Numbered from the stretch's first letter, positions 8,060 to 17,414 are shown. The stretch is DNA of 64,000 nt from Nonomuraea typhae (GCF_009760925.1 NZ_VRLV01000015.1:124001-188000); one strand, 5' to 3'. Numbers and translations: made by a program. Notes: generated from the letters alone by a model not told the origin.

Positions 8060-11000
8060 CGCAGCTCCGCGGTCAGCTCGGCCACGGTCGGATGGTCGAA
8101 GATCGCGGCGATGCCGATGTCCACGTCGAATCCCCTGCGGATCTCCTCGACCAGCCCCACCGCGGTGAACGAGTCGCCGCCCAGGTCGAAGAAGTTGTCG
8201 TCGGGGCCGAGTGACTCCACGCCGAACTCGGCGCACCACATCTCCGTCAGCCGCGCCGCGAGCGACGCCGCGTCCATCGCCCCATCCATCGCCGCAGCCG
8301 GTGCCGCACCCGTCGCCGTAGCCACCACCACATCCGGCGCCGGATCCACCGCCGCATCCATCGCCTCACCCGACGCTTCATCCGCCGCCTCGTCCGCCGC
8401 CTCGTCCGTCGCCGAATCGGGCGTGCCCGGCCGCTCGCCGCCGGCGGCGTCCGGCACGTTCTCGAGGTTCCTGAGGACCGCGTCCTCCCCCGCCACGGTG
8501 ATCGCCACCTGCCGGGGGCCGAGCCCGCCCAGGACGCGCAGCAACATGCTCACCCCGGTCGCGGAGGTGATCCCGCCGCGCTCGGTACGGCCGGCGTCGG
8601 AGGCGACCATGGACTCGTCCACGCGCCGCATGGTGAAGCCCCTGACCTCGACGGCGACCTCACCCGTGGCCGTCAGCACGTCGACGTCGGCCACGATCGT
8701 GTCCGGAGCGCTCGGGCGACGGCGGATGCGGCTGTAGGCGCGGGCCGGGATCGGCCGGTGCACCACGATCGACTGGTAGGCGAAGGGCGCGTGCGGCGGC
8801 TCGTGGTCGGGGTCGCGCGCCAGTGACACCGCCGCGTCCAGGAGGGTGGGGTGCAGGGCATGCTCGCCGAGCTCGGGTCCGAACGCCTCGGGAAAGGTGA
8901 GTACGGCGAGCCGCGTGCCGCCGTCCTCCCCGGAGCCCCAGAGCTCCTCCTGCGGCCACCGCGGGCCGACGGTGAACAGCCGGTTGCCGGGATCGTTGAC
9001 GGGCACCCGCCGCTCGGGCAGCGACGCGCGCAGCGCGTCCAGGTCCACGTGCACGGCCCTGGCCTCCACCAGCCGGATCTCACCCGTCGTGTGGACACGA
9101 TGGTCCCCGGAGGCGCCGGGCGGCGCGGTCCGTACGGTGAACCGCCAGAGGTCCCCGTGCGGCTCGAACCCGACCTCGAGCGACACCGGCTCCGGCGCGG
9201 TGATCGGCTGCCGGAAGATCATGTGACGCAGGTGCGCGGAGCGGCCGTCCGGGTGGCCGATCGCCTCGCGGAAGGCCCGCAGGACGAAGTCGACCTGGGC
9301 GGTGCCCGGCAGCACCGGCACGCCGTCCAGGCGGTGTTCGTCCAGGATCGGGTAGTTCTCCGCCGACAGCGGGGCCGACCACCGCCGCTCGTCCGTCCCC
9401 GGACCCGGCGGCCGCCCCTGGCGGGCGGCCATGCCGGCCTCGGCCCAGGACGGCCAGTTGACGGTCGTCGAGACGCAGCCCGCCAAGGGCTGCGCGCGGA
9501 CCACGGCGTCGAGGAAGGCGTTCGCCGCGGCGTAGTCGGCGCCGCCCGCCAGGCCCCTGAGCGCCGCCCGGCTGGAGAAGGCCACGAAGAAGTCGAGATC
9601 CCGGCCCCGCAGCACCTCGACCAGGGCCAACGTGCCGTGGACCTTCGGCGCGAGCGTCGCCGACAGCTGCTCCCGCGTCCGGAACCGGAGCATGCCTCCA
9701 CCCGCCACGCCGGCGAGGTGGAACACCCCGTCGACGGCCCCGAAGGAGCCGATCGCGCGCCGCAGCGCGGCCACGTCGGTCACGTCGCACGCCTCGGCGT
9801 GGCACTCGGCGCCGAGCGCCCCGAGCTCGCGAAGCGCGGCATCGTGCCGGTCCGCCACGTGCCGCCCCAGCAGCAGCAACCGCGGTCGCAGGCCGGTCTC
9901 CGCCAGGCCACGGGCCACGGCCAGGCCGAGGCCGCCGAGCCCGCCGGTGATGACGTAGGCGCCCCCGCGTCGCAGGCCGGGCCGACCCGCGCCGCCGGCG
10001 ATCCGATCCCGCCCGCCGGCGATCCGATCCCGCCCGCCGGCGATCCGATCCCGCCCGCCGGCGATCCGATCCCGCCCGCCGGCGATCCGTTCCCGCTCGC
10101 CGGGAGCCCACTCCCGCTCGCCGGGGACCCAGCGCCGATCGCCCCGCAGGGCCACGATCCCCGATCGTGCGCGCAGCTCCGCGAGCAGCCGATCGCCGGT
10201 GACGCCGCTCCCGACGTCGACGAGCTTGCATCCGGTGCGGGGGCTCTCGAGCATGTGGCTGCGCAGGAGTCCGAGCAGCATGGCCCGCACCGGGTGCACG
10301 GTCTCGCCGCCCGTCACGTCCACGGCCCGTTCGGTGACGACCAGGAGGCCGCGGCCGCGGCCGTCGGGTGCCCGCCGCGCCGTTTCCCGCACCAGCTCGA
10401 CGATCCGGTGGAAACCGGCGTCGAGCTGGCCGTCGATGGTGCTCAGACTGGGTTCGGCCAGGTCGCCGAGCTGGGTGGCGTCGACGATGAGCTCCGGGTA
10501 GCGCCGCGTGTCGCGCAGTTCCTCGAGCAGGCGGACGACGTCCTCCGAGCGCCGGGGCCGGATCACGAAATCACCGGATTTTTCGGTATACGCGGGGCCG
10601 TGCCGTACCAGCACCGCGTCCCACCCGGCCCCGTCGAGCAGGACGGCCAGTTCGCCGGCGCGCTCCGCGTCGCCGGGCAGGAAGACCAGGGATCGCACAC
10701 CGGGGTCGCGGTGCCCGGCGGGTGCGGCCTCCACCCACGTGGGCAGCCGGAACACCGCCCGGCGGGCCGGCGCCTCGCGGGCGGGCGGCGGCGTCTGCTC
10801 GATCCAGTGCCGCGCACGCTCATACGGGTAACCCGGCAGCGGCAGGCGTTCCCGGGAACCCGGCGACGGCCAGTTCACCTCCGCGCCCAGGGTCCACAGC
10901 CGGGCCAGGGCATGAAGGAACGAGGCGCGTTCTGTGGCGCCCTTGGACGGCCCGGCCGGGAGCGTCGCCACCACCAGGTGGCGCTTGGCGCGTACCTGGG

Positions 11001-13359
11001 GATGGGCGCGGGCCAGGGTGGTGAGCGTGCGGCCGGGACCCGCCTCCACCAGCACGCGGTCGCCGCCGGACAGCACGGCCTCGAGCGCCTGCTCGGCCAG
11101 GACGGGCCGGGTGGCCTGCCGGAGCCAGAAGTCCACGTTTTCCACCGGCGCCGGGCCGCCCGCGGACGCGGCGTAAACCGGCCACCGGGGGGCGCGCGGC
11201 TCGATGCCGTCGAAGGCCGCCCGGAACCGCTCCATCGCCTCGGGGGTGTGCAGGACGTGCCGCGACCTGAGCCGGGACGCGGCGAGCCCCGCCCCGGCCA
11301 GGACCTCGTCCACGAAGCGGCGCACGTCGGCCGCCGATCCGCCGACGACCGTCCGCCGGTCGCCGTCCACCAGGGCGACGCCGAGGCTCCCGGACAGCAG
11401 CGGCGCCACGGTCTCCACGCCGGCCGCGACCGCCACCTGCGCGCCTCGGGGTGACATGGCCAGGGCGCGGGACCTGGCGACGACCAGCCGCACCGCTTCG
11501 GGGAGCGTGAACACCCCGGCGAGCGCGGCGGCCGCGAACTCCCCGATGCCGTGGCCGAGCGCGGCGTCCGGCTCGACGCCCAGCGCCTGCCACAGCCGCC
11601 CCAGCGCGTACTCGACGCCGAAGAGCGAGGTGTCGTCCGCCGCCTGCTCCCAGGTCTGCCGCTGCGGCAGGCCGTACTCCTCGAAGAGATCGAGGCATTC
11701 GCCGAGCGCCGCACCGAACTCCCGCTCGGTACGGTGGAGCTCGGCCGCCATGCGCGCGTGCTGCGCCCCGTCTCCCGGGAACAGGAACACGGTGCTCCGT
11801 TCCGCCTGGTCCTCCGGGGTGACGACGCGCCGCGCGGGGTCGAGGACGGCGGCGGCCGCGTCGGGCACGCTCTCGGCCACGACGGCGCCGCGCACCGGGT
11901 ACGGCGTGCGGCCGGTTTGCAGGGTGAAGGCGACGCTCGCCAGCGGGTCCGCGCTGTCGCCGAAGGATCGGGCGAGGCGCTCCGGGTAGGCGGCGGCCGC
12001 GGCGGGCGTGCGTGCCGACCACACGATGAGCTGCGGGGAGTCCGCGGCCGGGACGGGCGCGCGAATCGGCGCCTCCTCGAGAATCGCGTGCGCGTTCGTA
12101 CCGCCGATGCCGAAGGAGCTGACGCCCGCCAGGCGCCGGTGACCGGCCGAGCGCGGCCAGGGCCGCAGCGTGTCGTTGACGAAGAACGGAGAGTCCTCGA
12201 GGCCGAGGAGCGGGTTCACCCGCTCGAGGTTGATGCTCGCGGGGATCTGCTCATGCTGCAGCGCCAGCGCGGCCTTGATCAGCGAGGTGATGCCCGCCGC
12301 GTGGCCCAGGTGCCCCACGTTCCCCTTGACCGACCCGATGGGGCGCCGCCCGGCAACCGTCCCGAACGCCTTCTTCAGCGCCGCGATCTCGATGGCGTCA
12401 CCCAGCCGGGTCGCGGTGGCGTGCGCCTCCAGGTACCCGATGTCCCCGGGGCCGACGCCCGCGGCCTCCATGGCCCGCAGCACGACCTCCGCCTGCCGGT
12501 CGGCACTGGGCGCGGCGAAGCCGACCTTGTTCGCGCCGTCGTTGTTGACCGCCACGGCCCGGATCACCGCGGAGATCCGGTCGCCGCCGGCCAGGGCGTC
12601 GGCCAGGCGCTTGAGCACCACGACGCCGGCGCCGCTGCCGAAGATCGTACCGCTGGCCGCCGCGTCGAAGGGCCGGCAGTGCCCGTCCCGGCTCAGCGGG
12701 CCGTCCTGGGCCCACCGGTACCCGTGACCGACGGGGAACTCGACGTCGGCGCCGCCGGCCAGGGCGACGTCGCACTCGTGCAGCCGCAGCGCGTTCACGG
12801 CGAGATGCACGGCCACGAGCGAGCTCGAACACGCGGTCTGCACGGTCATGCTGGGGCCGTGCAGGTTCAGCTTGTACGAGACCAGCGTGGAGGCGCTGTC
12901 GGGGTTGTTCCACATGCCGGCCGCCATGCCGGTGGCGCTGCGGAGCGCCGCCACGTTGCCGAGGACGCGGCCGATCCCGTAGCGGTTCGCGGCGACCGAC
13001 GAGAACACGCCCGCCCTGCCGAGCCGCAGGGCGTCGTAGCCGGCGTTCTCGACGGCGGCGTGCGCCGTCTCCAGGTACAGCCGCAGCTGCGGGTCGCACA
13101 CCTCGGCCTCGCGCCGGGTCAGGCCGAAGAACCCGGCGTCGAACAGGTCGAGGCCCTCCGGCTCCGCCACCGCCCGGACGTAGGCCGGGTCGTCCAGGAC
13201 CTCCCGCGGCACGCCCCTCGAGCGGAGCTCGTCGCCGGACGGGAAGCGCACCGCCTCCCGCCCGGCCACCAGGTTCCGCCAGAGCTGCCGGGTATCGGCC
13301 GCGGCGGGGAACCGGCCGGCCATCCCGATGATCGCGATCGGCTCAACGAGGTTGCCCAT
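8044..13359 (-). CDS. type I polyketide synthase, KS-AT-KR-DH-ACP, AT lacking catalytic Ser
   Basis: 1771-residue single-module PKS. KS (about 5-430): Cys177 in TACSSSLVA, EAHATAT and NVGHL His motifs present. AT (about 515-815): the GHSxG motif reads GHGIG, so the nucleophile Ser is Gly604; the downstream active-site His704 is kept. A linker with a 7-residue tandem repeat precedes KR (about 1110-1300): GGLGGLG cofactor loop, FSSRAALRG, Tyr1276 in ADYAAANAF. DH (about 1325-1580): His1342 in HRLDGVPVLP and Asp1508 in HPTLLDA. A Glu/Asp/Ala-rich linker precedes ACP (about 1690-1771) with Ser1730 in GGDSF. There is no thioesterase. The ATG at 13359 is chosen because KS sequence begins 7 residues later; it overlaps the upstream gene by 17 bases. 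One reducing/dehydrating extension giving an alpha,beta-unsaturated acyl chain is predicted, with extender loading in doubt. Confidence 0.93.
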   Translation of the reverse strand: MGNLVEPIAIIGMAGRFPAAADTRQLWRNLVAGREAVRFPSGDELRSRGVPREVLDDPAYVRAVAEPEGLDLFDAGFFGLTRREAEVCDPQLRLYLETAHAAVENAGYDALRLGRAGVFSSVAANRYGIGRVLGNVAALRSATGMAAGMWNNPDSASTLVSYKLNLHGPSMTVQTACSSSLVAVHLAVNALRLHECDVALAGGADVEFPVGHGYRWAQDGPLSRDGHCRPFDAAASGTIFGSGAGVVVLKRLADALAGGDRISAVIRAVAVNNDGANKVGFAAPSADRQAEVVLRAMEAAGVGPGDIGYLEAHATATRLGDAIEIAALKKAFGTVAGRRPIGSVKGNVGHLGHAAGITSLIKAALALQHEQIPASINLERVNPLLGLEDSPFFVNDTLRPWPRSAGHRRLAGVSSFGIGGTNAHAILEEAPIRAPVPAADSPQLIVWSARTPAAAAAYPERLARSFGDSADPLASVAFTLQTGRTPYPVRGAVVAESVPDAAAAVLDPARRVVTPEDQAERSTVFLFPGDGAQHARMAAELHRTEREFGAALGECLDLFEEYGLPQRQTWEQAADDTSLFGVEYALGRLWQALGVEPDAALGHGIGEFAAAALAGVFTLPEAVRLVVARSRALAMSPRGAQVAVAAGVETVAPLLSGSLGVALVDGDRRTVVGGSAADVRRFVDEVLAGAGLAASRLRSRHVLHTPEAMERFRAAFDGIEPRAPRWPVYAASAGGPAPVENVDFWLRQATRPVLAEQALEAVLSGGDRVLVEAGPGRTLTTLARAHPQVRAKRHLVVATLPAGPSKGATERASFLHALARLWTLGAEVNWPSPGSRERLPLPGYPYERARHWIEQTPPPAREAPARRAVFRLPTWVEAAPAGHRDPGVRSLVFLPGDAERAGELAVLLDGAGWDAVLVRHGPAYTEKSGDFVIRPRRSEDVVRLLEELRDTRRYPELIVDATQLGDLAEPSLSTIDGQLDAGFHRIVELVRETARRAPDGRGRGLLVVTERAVDVTGGETVHPVRAMLLGLLRSHMLESPRTGCKLVDVGSGVTGDRLLAELRARSGIVALRGDRRWVPGEREWAPGERERIAGGRDRIAGGRDRIAGGRDRIAGGRDRIAGGAGRPGLRRGGAYVITGGLGGLGLAVARGLAETGLRPRLLLLGRHVADRHDAALRELGALGAECHAEACDVTDVAALRRAIGSFGAVDGVFHLAGVAGGGMLRFRTREQLSATLAPKVHGTLALVEVLRGRDLDFFVAFSSRAALRGLAGGADYAAANAFLDAVVRAQPLAGCVSTTVNWPSWAEAGMAARQGRPPGPGTDERRWSAPLSAENYPILDEHRLDGVPVLPGTAQVDFVLRAFREAIGHPDGRSAHLRHMIFRQPITAPEPVSLEVGFEPHGDLWRFTVRTAPPGASGDHRVHTTGEIRLVEARAVHVDLDALRASLPERRVPVNDPGNRLFTVGPRWPQEELWGSGEDGGTRLAVLTFPEAFGPELGEHALHPTLLDAAVSLARDPDHEPPHAPFAYQSIVVHRPIPARAYSRIRRRPSAPDTIVADVDVLTATGEVAVEVRGFTMRRVDESMVASDAGRTERGGITSATGVSMLLRVLGGLGPRQVAITVAGEDAVLRNLENVPDAAGGERPGTPDSATDEAADEAADEASGEAMDAAVDPAPDVVVATATGAAPAAAMDGAMDAASLAARLTEMWCAEFGVESLGPDDNFFDLGGDSFTAVGLVEEIRRGFDVDIGIAAIFDHPTVAELTAELRRLTE
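9994..10140. repeat. 21-bp tandem repeat inside the PKS gene
   Basis: Four perfect 21-base units (first unit 9994-10014, period 21, through 10077) are followed by about three degenerate units up to 10140. They encode a heptapeptide repeat (RIAGGRD) in the linker before the KR domain. The frame is kept throughout, so copy-number change would alter only linker length. Confidence 0.9.
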
Positions 13360-15043
13360 CGAGGTTCTCCCGCAGGTAGTCGGCAAAGGCGTTCAAGGTG
13401 GGGTATTGAAAGACCAGCAGCGGGGAGATCTCGGCGCCGAGGCGGACGGAGACGTCCGCGACGAACCGCATGAGGGACATCGAGGTGAAGCCGGCCTCGA
13501 AGAAGCCGCCGTCCGGGTCGATCCGGTCCCGGCCGAGCGCGGACCGCGCGCTCTCGCGCAGCACCTCCCGCAGCGTCGCCACCCGGACCTCGGCCCGTGC
13601 GTCATGAACCTCGATTCTCGCCGCCCGGACCTCGGGCAAAGCGGCACTGACCTCGATGCCCGCCGCCTGAACCTCGATGCTCTCCGCCCCGCCCTCGGGC
13701 AAGGCGTCGCACACCTCGATGCTCGCGGGCATGACCGCCGGATCCAGATGGTCGCGCAGCACCCGGCGCAGCTCATCGACGTCCACCTCAGCCGCGGGGC
13801 TCCGTACGACGCTCAGGCGCACGGCGCCGACGCCTCCGGCGTCCTCGGCGAACGTCGCCACCGCCGCGACGACCCCTTCGGCCTTGGCGGCCACGCACTC
13901 GATCTCGTCCAGCTCCACCCGCGCGCCGTTGACCTGGACCTGCCGGTCCGCCCGCCTGACGAAGCACATCGAGCCGTCCGGCAGCAGCCGCACGACGTCA
14001 CCGGTGTCGTACCAGCGCCGGCCGTTGTGCCCGGGCGCCAGCAGCGGGGTCCCGTCGGTGTAGCCGAGCGCGCAGGCGGCGGCCTCCACGTGGAGGCGGC
14101 CTTCGGGCTCTCCAGCGGGAACGATCTTGACGAGGGCATGGCCGAGCGCGCGTCCGATGGGTATCGGGTCCTCGCCGGCGGCCCCCGCGCCGGGCGGCAT
14201 CCGGTGCATGCACACGACCTGCGGAGTCTCCGACGCGCCGTAGCAGTTGACGACGGTGGCCCGCGGGGCGAACCGGGTCGTCTCCCGCAGCGCCGCGGCC
14301 GTGAGCCGGGCCCCCGCCGAGCAGACCAGCCGCAGGCTGTGCAGTGGCCGCCGCGACGCGCCCGCCACGAGCTGCAGCAGGACCGGCGACCCCTGGAGCA
14401 CGGTGATGGCGTGCTCGGCGAGCCAGTCCGCCGTCAGCCGGGGGTCCGCGGCCGTGCCGCCGCCGGGGATGAACAACGTCGCGCCCGTGACCCAGGGCGC
14501 GATCAGCTCCCGCAGGCTCGGATCGTGGCCGGGCCTGCTGAGGAAGGCGACCCGATCGGCCGCGTCCATGGGCAGTTCCGCGAAGAACGCCAGGCTGGCG
14601 GCCTCGAAGGCGGCTCGCCCGACGACGATCCCCTTGGGCCTGCCGGTCGTGCCGGAGGTGAAGAGGACATGACTGACGTCCGCCATGCCCTCGCCGCGCG
14701 GGCCGCCGTCCTCGCCGGTGTCCAGCGGTTCCAGGCCGTCGGGCCCGAAGACCGCAGCCGCGCCGGCGGCCGTCAGCGCGCTCCGCACCCGCTCTGGGCC
14801 CCAGTCCCCCAGGATCGCCGGGACGGCGCCCGCGCCCCAGACCCCGGCGATCCGTGCGACGAACTCGGCGCTGCGCCGGGCCGGCACGCCCACCACACGG
14901 TGCTTCAGGCGATGCCTCCGGACCGCCCCGCCGGCTTCCTCACCGAGCGCGGCGACCTCACCGAAGGTGATCTCACGATCCTCGTCAACCAGGGCGATCC
15001 CGTCCGGGTGACGAGGCACCCGCCCGAGAAGTCCAGGGTTCAC
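13343..15043 (-). CDS. adenylation enzyme fused to acyl carrier protein
   Basis: 566-residue protein. An AMP-binding domain covers about 10-420 with FTSGTTGRPKG (P-loop), NCYGASETPQ, YDTGDVVR and RRADRQVQVNG motifs. It would activate an acid as acyl-AMP. The usual C-terminal lysine motif (PxxxxGKxxR) is absent: after CDALPEGG the sequence runs into degenerate repeats of IEV.AALPEVRAA type. A carrier domain ends the protein (about 485-560, Ser in EAGFTSMSL). GTG at 15043 is the start. The gene overlaps the PKS start by 17 bases and lies 15 bases downstream of the acyltransferase gene, so it is probably the loading unit of the PKS. The missing lysine makes catalysis by this domain alone uncertain. 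The substrate cannot be read from the sequence. Confidence 0.85.
   Translation of the reverse strand: MNPGLLGRVPRHPDGIALVDEDREITFGEVAALGEEAGGAVRRHRLKHRVVGVPARRSAEFVARIAGVWGAGAVPAILGDWGPERVRSALTAAGAAAVFGPDGLEPLDTGEDGGPRGEGMADVSHVLFTSGTTGRPKGIVVGRAAFEAASLAFFAELPMDAADRVAFLSRPGHDPSLRELIAPWVTGATLFIPGGGTAADPRLTADWLAEHAITVLQGSPVLLQLVAGASRRPLHSLRLVCSAGARLTAAALRETTRFAPRATVVNCYGASETPQVVCMHRMPPGAGAAGEDPIPIGRALGHALVKIVPAGEPEGRLHVEAAACALGYTDGTPLLAPGHNGRRWYDTGDVVRLLPDGSMCFVRRADRQVQVNGARVELDEIECVAAKAEGVVAAVATFAEDAGGVGAVRLSVVRSPAAEVDVDELRRVLRDHLDPAVMPASIEVCDALPEGGAESIEVQAAGIEVSAALPEVRAARIEVHDARAEVRVATLREVLRESARSALGRDRIDPDGGFFEAGFTSMSLMRFVADVSVRLGAEISPLLVFQYPTLNAFADYLRENLDGQPR
13588..13740. repeat. degenerate repeats in adenylation-ACP linker
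   Basis: Imperfect repetition of blocks containing ACCTCGATGCTC and GACCTCGGGCAA-like strings, in frame on the minus strand. It encodes repeated SIEV and ALPEVRAA-like segments between the adenylation and carrier domains. Confidence 0.6.
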
Positions 15044-15058
15044 GCCTACCTCCCTCGT

Positions 15059-16261
15059 TCACAACAGCTCGTCCCACACCGGGTGGAAGTACCCGGGGTG
15101 CGCGCTGCGGAGCCGGCGCCAGTGCTCCTCGTGGTTCTCCGCGGGCGAGACGCCGATCCGGCCGTCCGTGCGCTCTCCGGCCGCCCACGCCAGGTGCACC
15201 AGCGGGAGCACGGCCGAACCCCGCCGGGCCTTGCCCATCTCCGCCCCTGCGCCGGTGACGACTGTCGCCAGCCCCGCGGCGTAGGCGTACTTGACAGGTT
15301 CGTAGATGGCCGCGTTGAAGTAGACGAACGCGTCCGGCCCTTCCTCGCCGGGGCGGCCGAAGTCCGTCACGTACAGCCGGTCGTGCCAGCGGCACATCAC
15401 CCCGGCGCCGGCGACCCGCCCCTGCGCCCGGCACAGCACCGCCATCGACGCCCCGTCTCCCAGCGCGGACGCGTACACCGAGAGCCGCCGCGCGACCGTG
15501 TCCACGCTGTACGGCACGCCGTGCCCGGCCCGCACGTTCACGATCATCGGCGCGACGGTCGCGATGGCTTCGCGCAGCGGGACGATCTCGGTCCGGCAGG
15601 CCCTGGCGAAAACCCCCGTCTCCCTGCGGACGCCGGTGCGGGTGTTCCGCGGCAGCGTCGCCAGGTAGTCCTCGAAGCCCGCGCCGGGGAGCTCCAGCTC
15701 GGTCTGCGCCACACCGGCCAGCCGACGGTGGTCGCCGCCGCCCGCGACCGGGGCGAGGTCCCGCCACGCGCGGGCGTCGAGGAACAACAAGAAGGTGTAC
15801 GGCAGGCCGCGCTCGGCCGCCACCTCACCGGCGGCGTCCCGGAGCGCCCTCAGCACCGCCGCCCTGGCCGGACCCGGCAGGCCGCGGTCCACGACGAGCC
15901 GCGTGCCGAATCCCGCGCAGGAACCGGCCAGCAGTCCCAGCCGGCCGCCCCGCGGGTTCGCGGCAGGCAGGAGATCGCGGAAGTGGAGCTCCGGCCAGCT
16001 CAGGTAGTCGCCACGGCTGGGGGGCGCGTCGAACAGGGGCAGGGCGCCGAGGATGCGCGCCTGCCCGGGGCGGCGGGCGATCAGGTACGTGACCGGCCCG
16101 TCCCCGGAGCGCTCGAGGGCCGTCAGCCACGCGTGGCTCTGGAACAGGTCCTGCGGATCGGCGACGTCCTCCCACCCGTGCACGGAAATCTCGCCCAGCG
16201 AGCGGACCCGCTCGACCGTCACGAGCTCGGGCGGCACCTCCGGCAGGCTCTGGTGCGTCAT
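15059..16261 (-). CDS. FemX/GNAT-superfamily acyltransferase
   Basis: 400-residue protein with the double-GNAT layout of FemABX/'peptidogalycan' acetyltransferases. Features include an early SHAWLTALE segment, a central basic stretch (LPRNTRTGVRRE) like the one before the second GNAT domain in this family, and a late VYFNAAIYEPVKYAYAAGL helix followed by Gly-rich AEMGKARRGS. Members of this superfamily transfer aminoacyl or acyl groups to amines. It sits between the sulfotransferase and the adenylation-ACP gene with gaps of 9 and 15 bases, so it belongs to the same operon. It could transfer the polyketide acyl group to an amine acceptor and so release it from the ACP. That role is inferred. 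Confidence 0.75.
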   Translation of the reverse strand: MTHQSLPEVPPELVTVERVRSLGEISVHGWEDVADPQDLFQSHAWLTALERSGDGPVTYLIARRPGQARILGALPLFDAPPSRGDYLSWPELHFRDLLPAANPRGGRLGLLAGSCAGFGTRLVVDRGLPGPARAAVLRALRDAAGEVAAERGLPYTFLLFLDARAWRDLAPVAGGGDHRRLAGVAQTELELPGAGFEDYLATLPRNTRTGVRRETGVFARACRTEIVPLREAIATVAPMIVNVRAGHGVPYSVDTVARRLSVYASALGDGASMAVLCRAQGRVAGAGVMCRWHDRLYVTDFGRPGEEGPDAFVYFNAAIYEPVKYAYAAGLATVVTGAGAEMGKARRGSAVLPLVHLAWAAGERTDGRIGVSPAENHEEHWRRLRSAHPGYFHPVWDELL

Positions 16262-16270
16262 CGGGGCACG

Positions 16271-17233
16271 TCAGTCACGGGATCCGCCGGCCCCGTGATG
16301 GAGCCAGTCGAGCAGGTCCGGCTCCGCGAGCCCGGCCGTCCGGCGGTCGTAGTGCGCCCGGTCCTCATCGGTGAGGAACCGCCGCCATTCGCCCGTCCCG
16401 CCGCTGCGGAAGAAACGTTCGCGATCGCGGATGTAGCCCAGCTGCTCGTCCGGCGCCAGGTCGGTCGCCCGTTTGCGCATCTGCTGGAAGGTGGCCGCCT
16501 CGACCAGTTCCGGCCACCTGCTCTCGTCGATCTCGACGCCCAGCCGTACGGCGAGACGGCGCATCTGGCCGGCGAGGTCGGCGGAGAGGTCGGCGTAGTG
16601 CAGCAGGACGACGTTCGGCTCCGCGCGGCGCAGCCAGGCGCGGCTCTGCGTCCAGATCAGCGCCCGCAGCGAGTCGAGGTTGACGTGGGGGGAGTCGTCG
16701 TTGTCCACCCACCGTAACAAGTACGTGCGTTCGTCGAGGAGATCACGCTCGTCGTGGCCGTCGATCGGCGGATCGGCCGTCCCGCCGCCGGGGCCCGCGG
16801 CCTGGTGGATCAGCCGGCGAATCACCTCACGCTTGAGGTTCTTGCCGTGGCTGCGCAGGGAGATGGCCACATCGCGCGGGTCCCGGCCCACGGTGATGTA
16901 GGTGACCCGCGGGTCGGCCGGAATGCCGTCGAGCGGAATGTGGGTTTTGATGAAACGGCGGTGCCGCTGCGCGGCCAGCCGCTCCCAGACCTCCTGTTTC
17001 GGCCGCACGAGCATGTCGATCCAGGGTGAGAGGCTCGACAGCGGGCCGGGTAACCGGGGCGTCTGGAAGATCAGGAGCGCGCAGATCATCTGGGTCCAGG
17101 TGGTGCCGCACTTCGCCGGCGAATTGATGACAATGTCGCCCGGCCGGAATTCGAACCCGTCCCACCGGGAGCTGTCCTCCATCGGCGTGAGGTAACGGGC
17201 CAGATGCGTCGTCATCAACGTGATTTTAATCAC
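16271..17233 (-). CDS. PAPS-dependent sulfotransferase
   Basis: 320-residue cytosolic-type sulfotransferase. The 5'-phosphosulfate loop is SPAKCGTTWTQ (about 38-48), the 3'-phosphate binding segment is VGRDPRDVAISL, and the catalytic His lies in KTHIPLDG. The enzyme should move sulfate from PAPS to a hydroxyl or amine of a small molecule. The start is uncertain: a GTG at 17233 directly follows a GGGGAGG box with almost no spacer, while an ATG at 17215 has a spacer of about 18. It is the first gene of a four-gene minus-strand operon with the acyltransferase, adenylation-ACP and PKS, so a sulfated polyketide or acyl-amide product is plausible. An AT-rich 180-base region without genes lies upstream and probably holds the operon promoter. 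Confidence 0.88.
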   Translation of the reverse strand: MIKITLMTTHLARYLTPMEDSSRWDGFEFRPGDIVINSPAKCGTTWTQMICALLIFQTPRLPGPLSSLSPWIDMLVRPKQEVWERLAAQRHRRFIKTHIPLDGIPADPRVTYITVGRDPRDVAISLRSHGKNLKREVIRRLIHQAAGPGGGTADPPIDGHDERDLLDERTYLLRWVDNDDSPHVNLDSLRALIWTQSRAWLRRAEPNVVLLHYADLSADLAGQMRRLAVRLGVEIDESRWPELVEAATFQQMRKRATDLAPDEQLGYIRDRERFFRSGGTGEWRRFLTDEDRAHYDRRTAGLAEPDLLDWLHHGAGGSRD

Positions 17234-17414
17234 CCTCCCCCAATAACGGAAGAGAGGTATTTATCCTATGATTTAGCAATATTCCTGATCTGGTGGATAG
17301 GGAATGCACATTGTCGGATAACTCCCCGAAAGGGATATTTGTCAGCACAATGCACTGTTTATCGAGGCATTTGCGATTGGCAAGACACTCCCCGCGTGGC
17401 GGCCAGGTGGCCGG

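Noticed and set aside
9994..10140. Regular repeats that might be a CRISPR array
   Set aside because: Units are 21 bases, directly adjacent with no spacers, and in frame within the PKS; it is a minisatellite.
8851..13473. Long plus-strand open frames opposite the PKS gene
   Set aside because: Antisense shadows of GC-rich coding sequence. The minus strand has every PKS catalytic motif except the AT serine.
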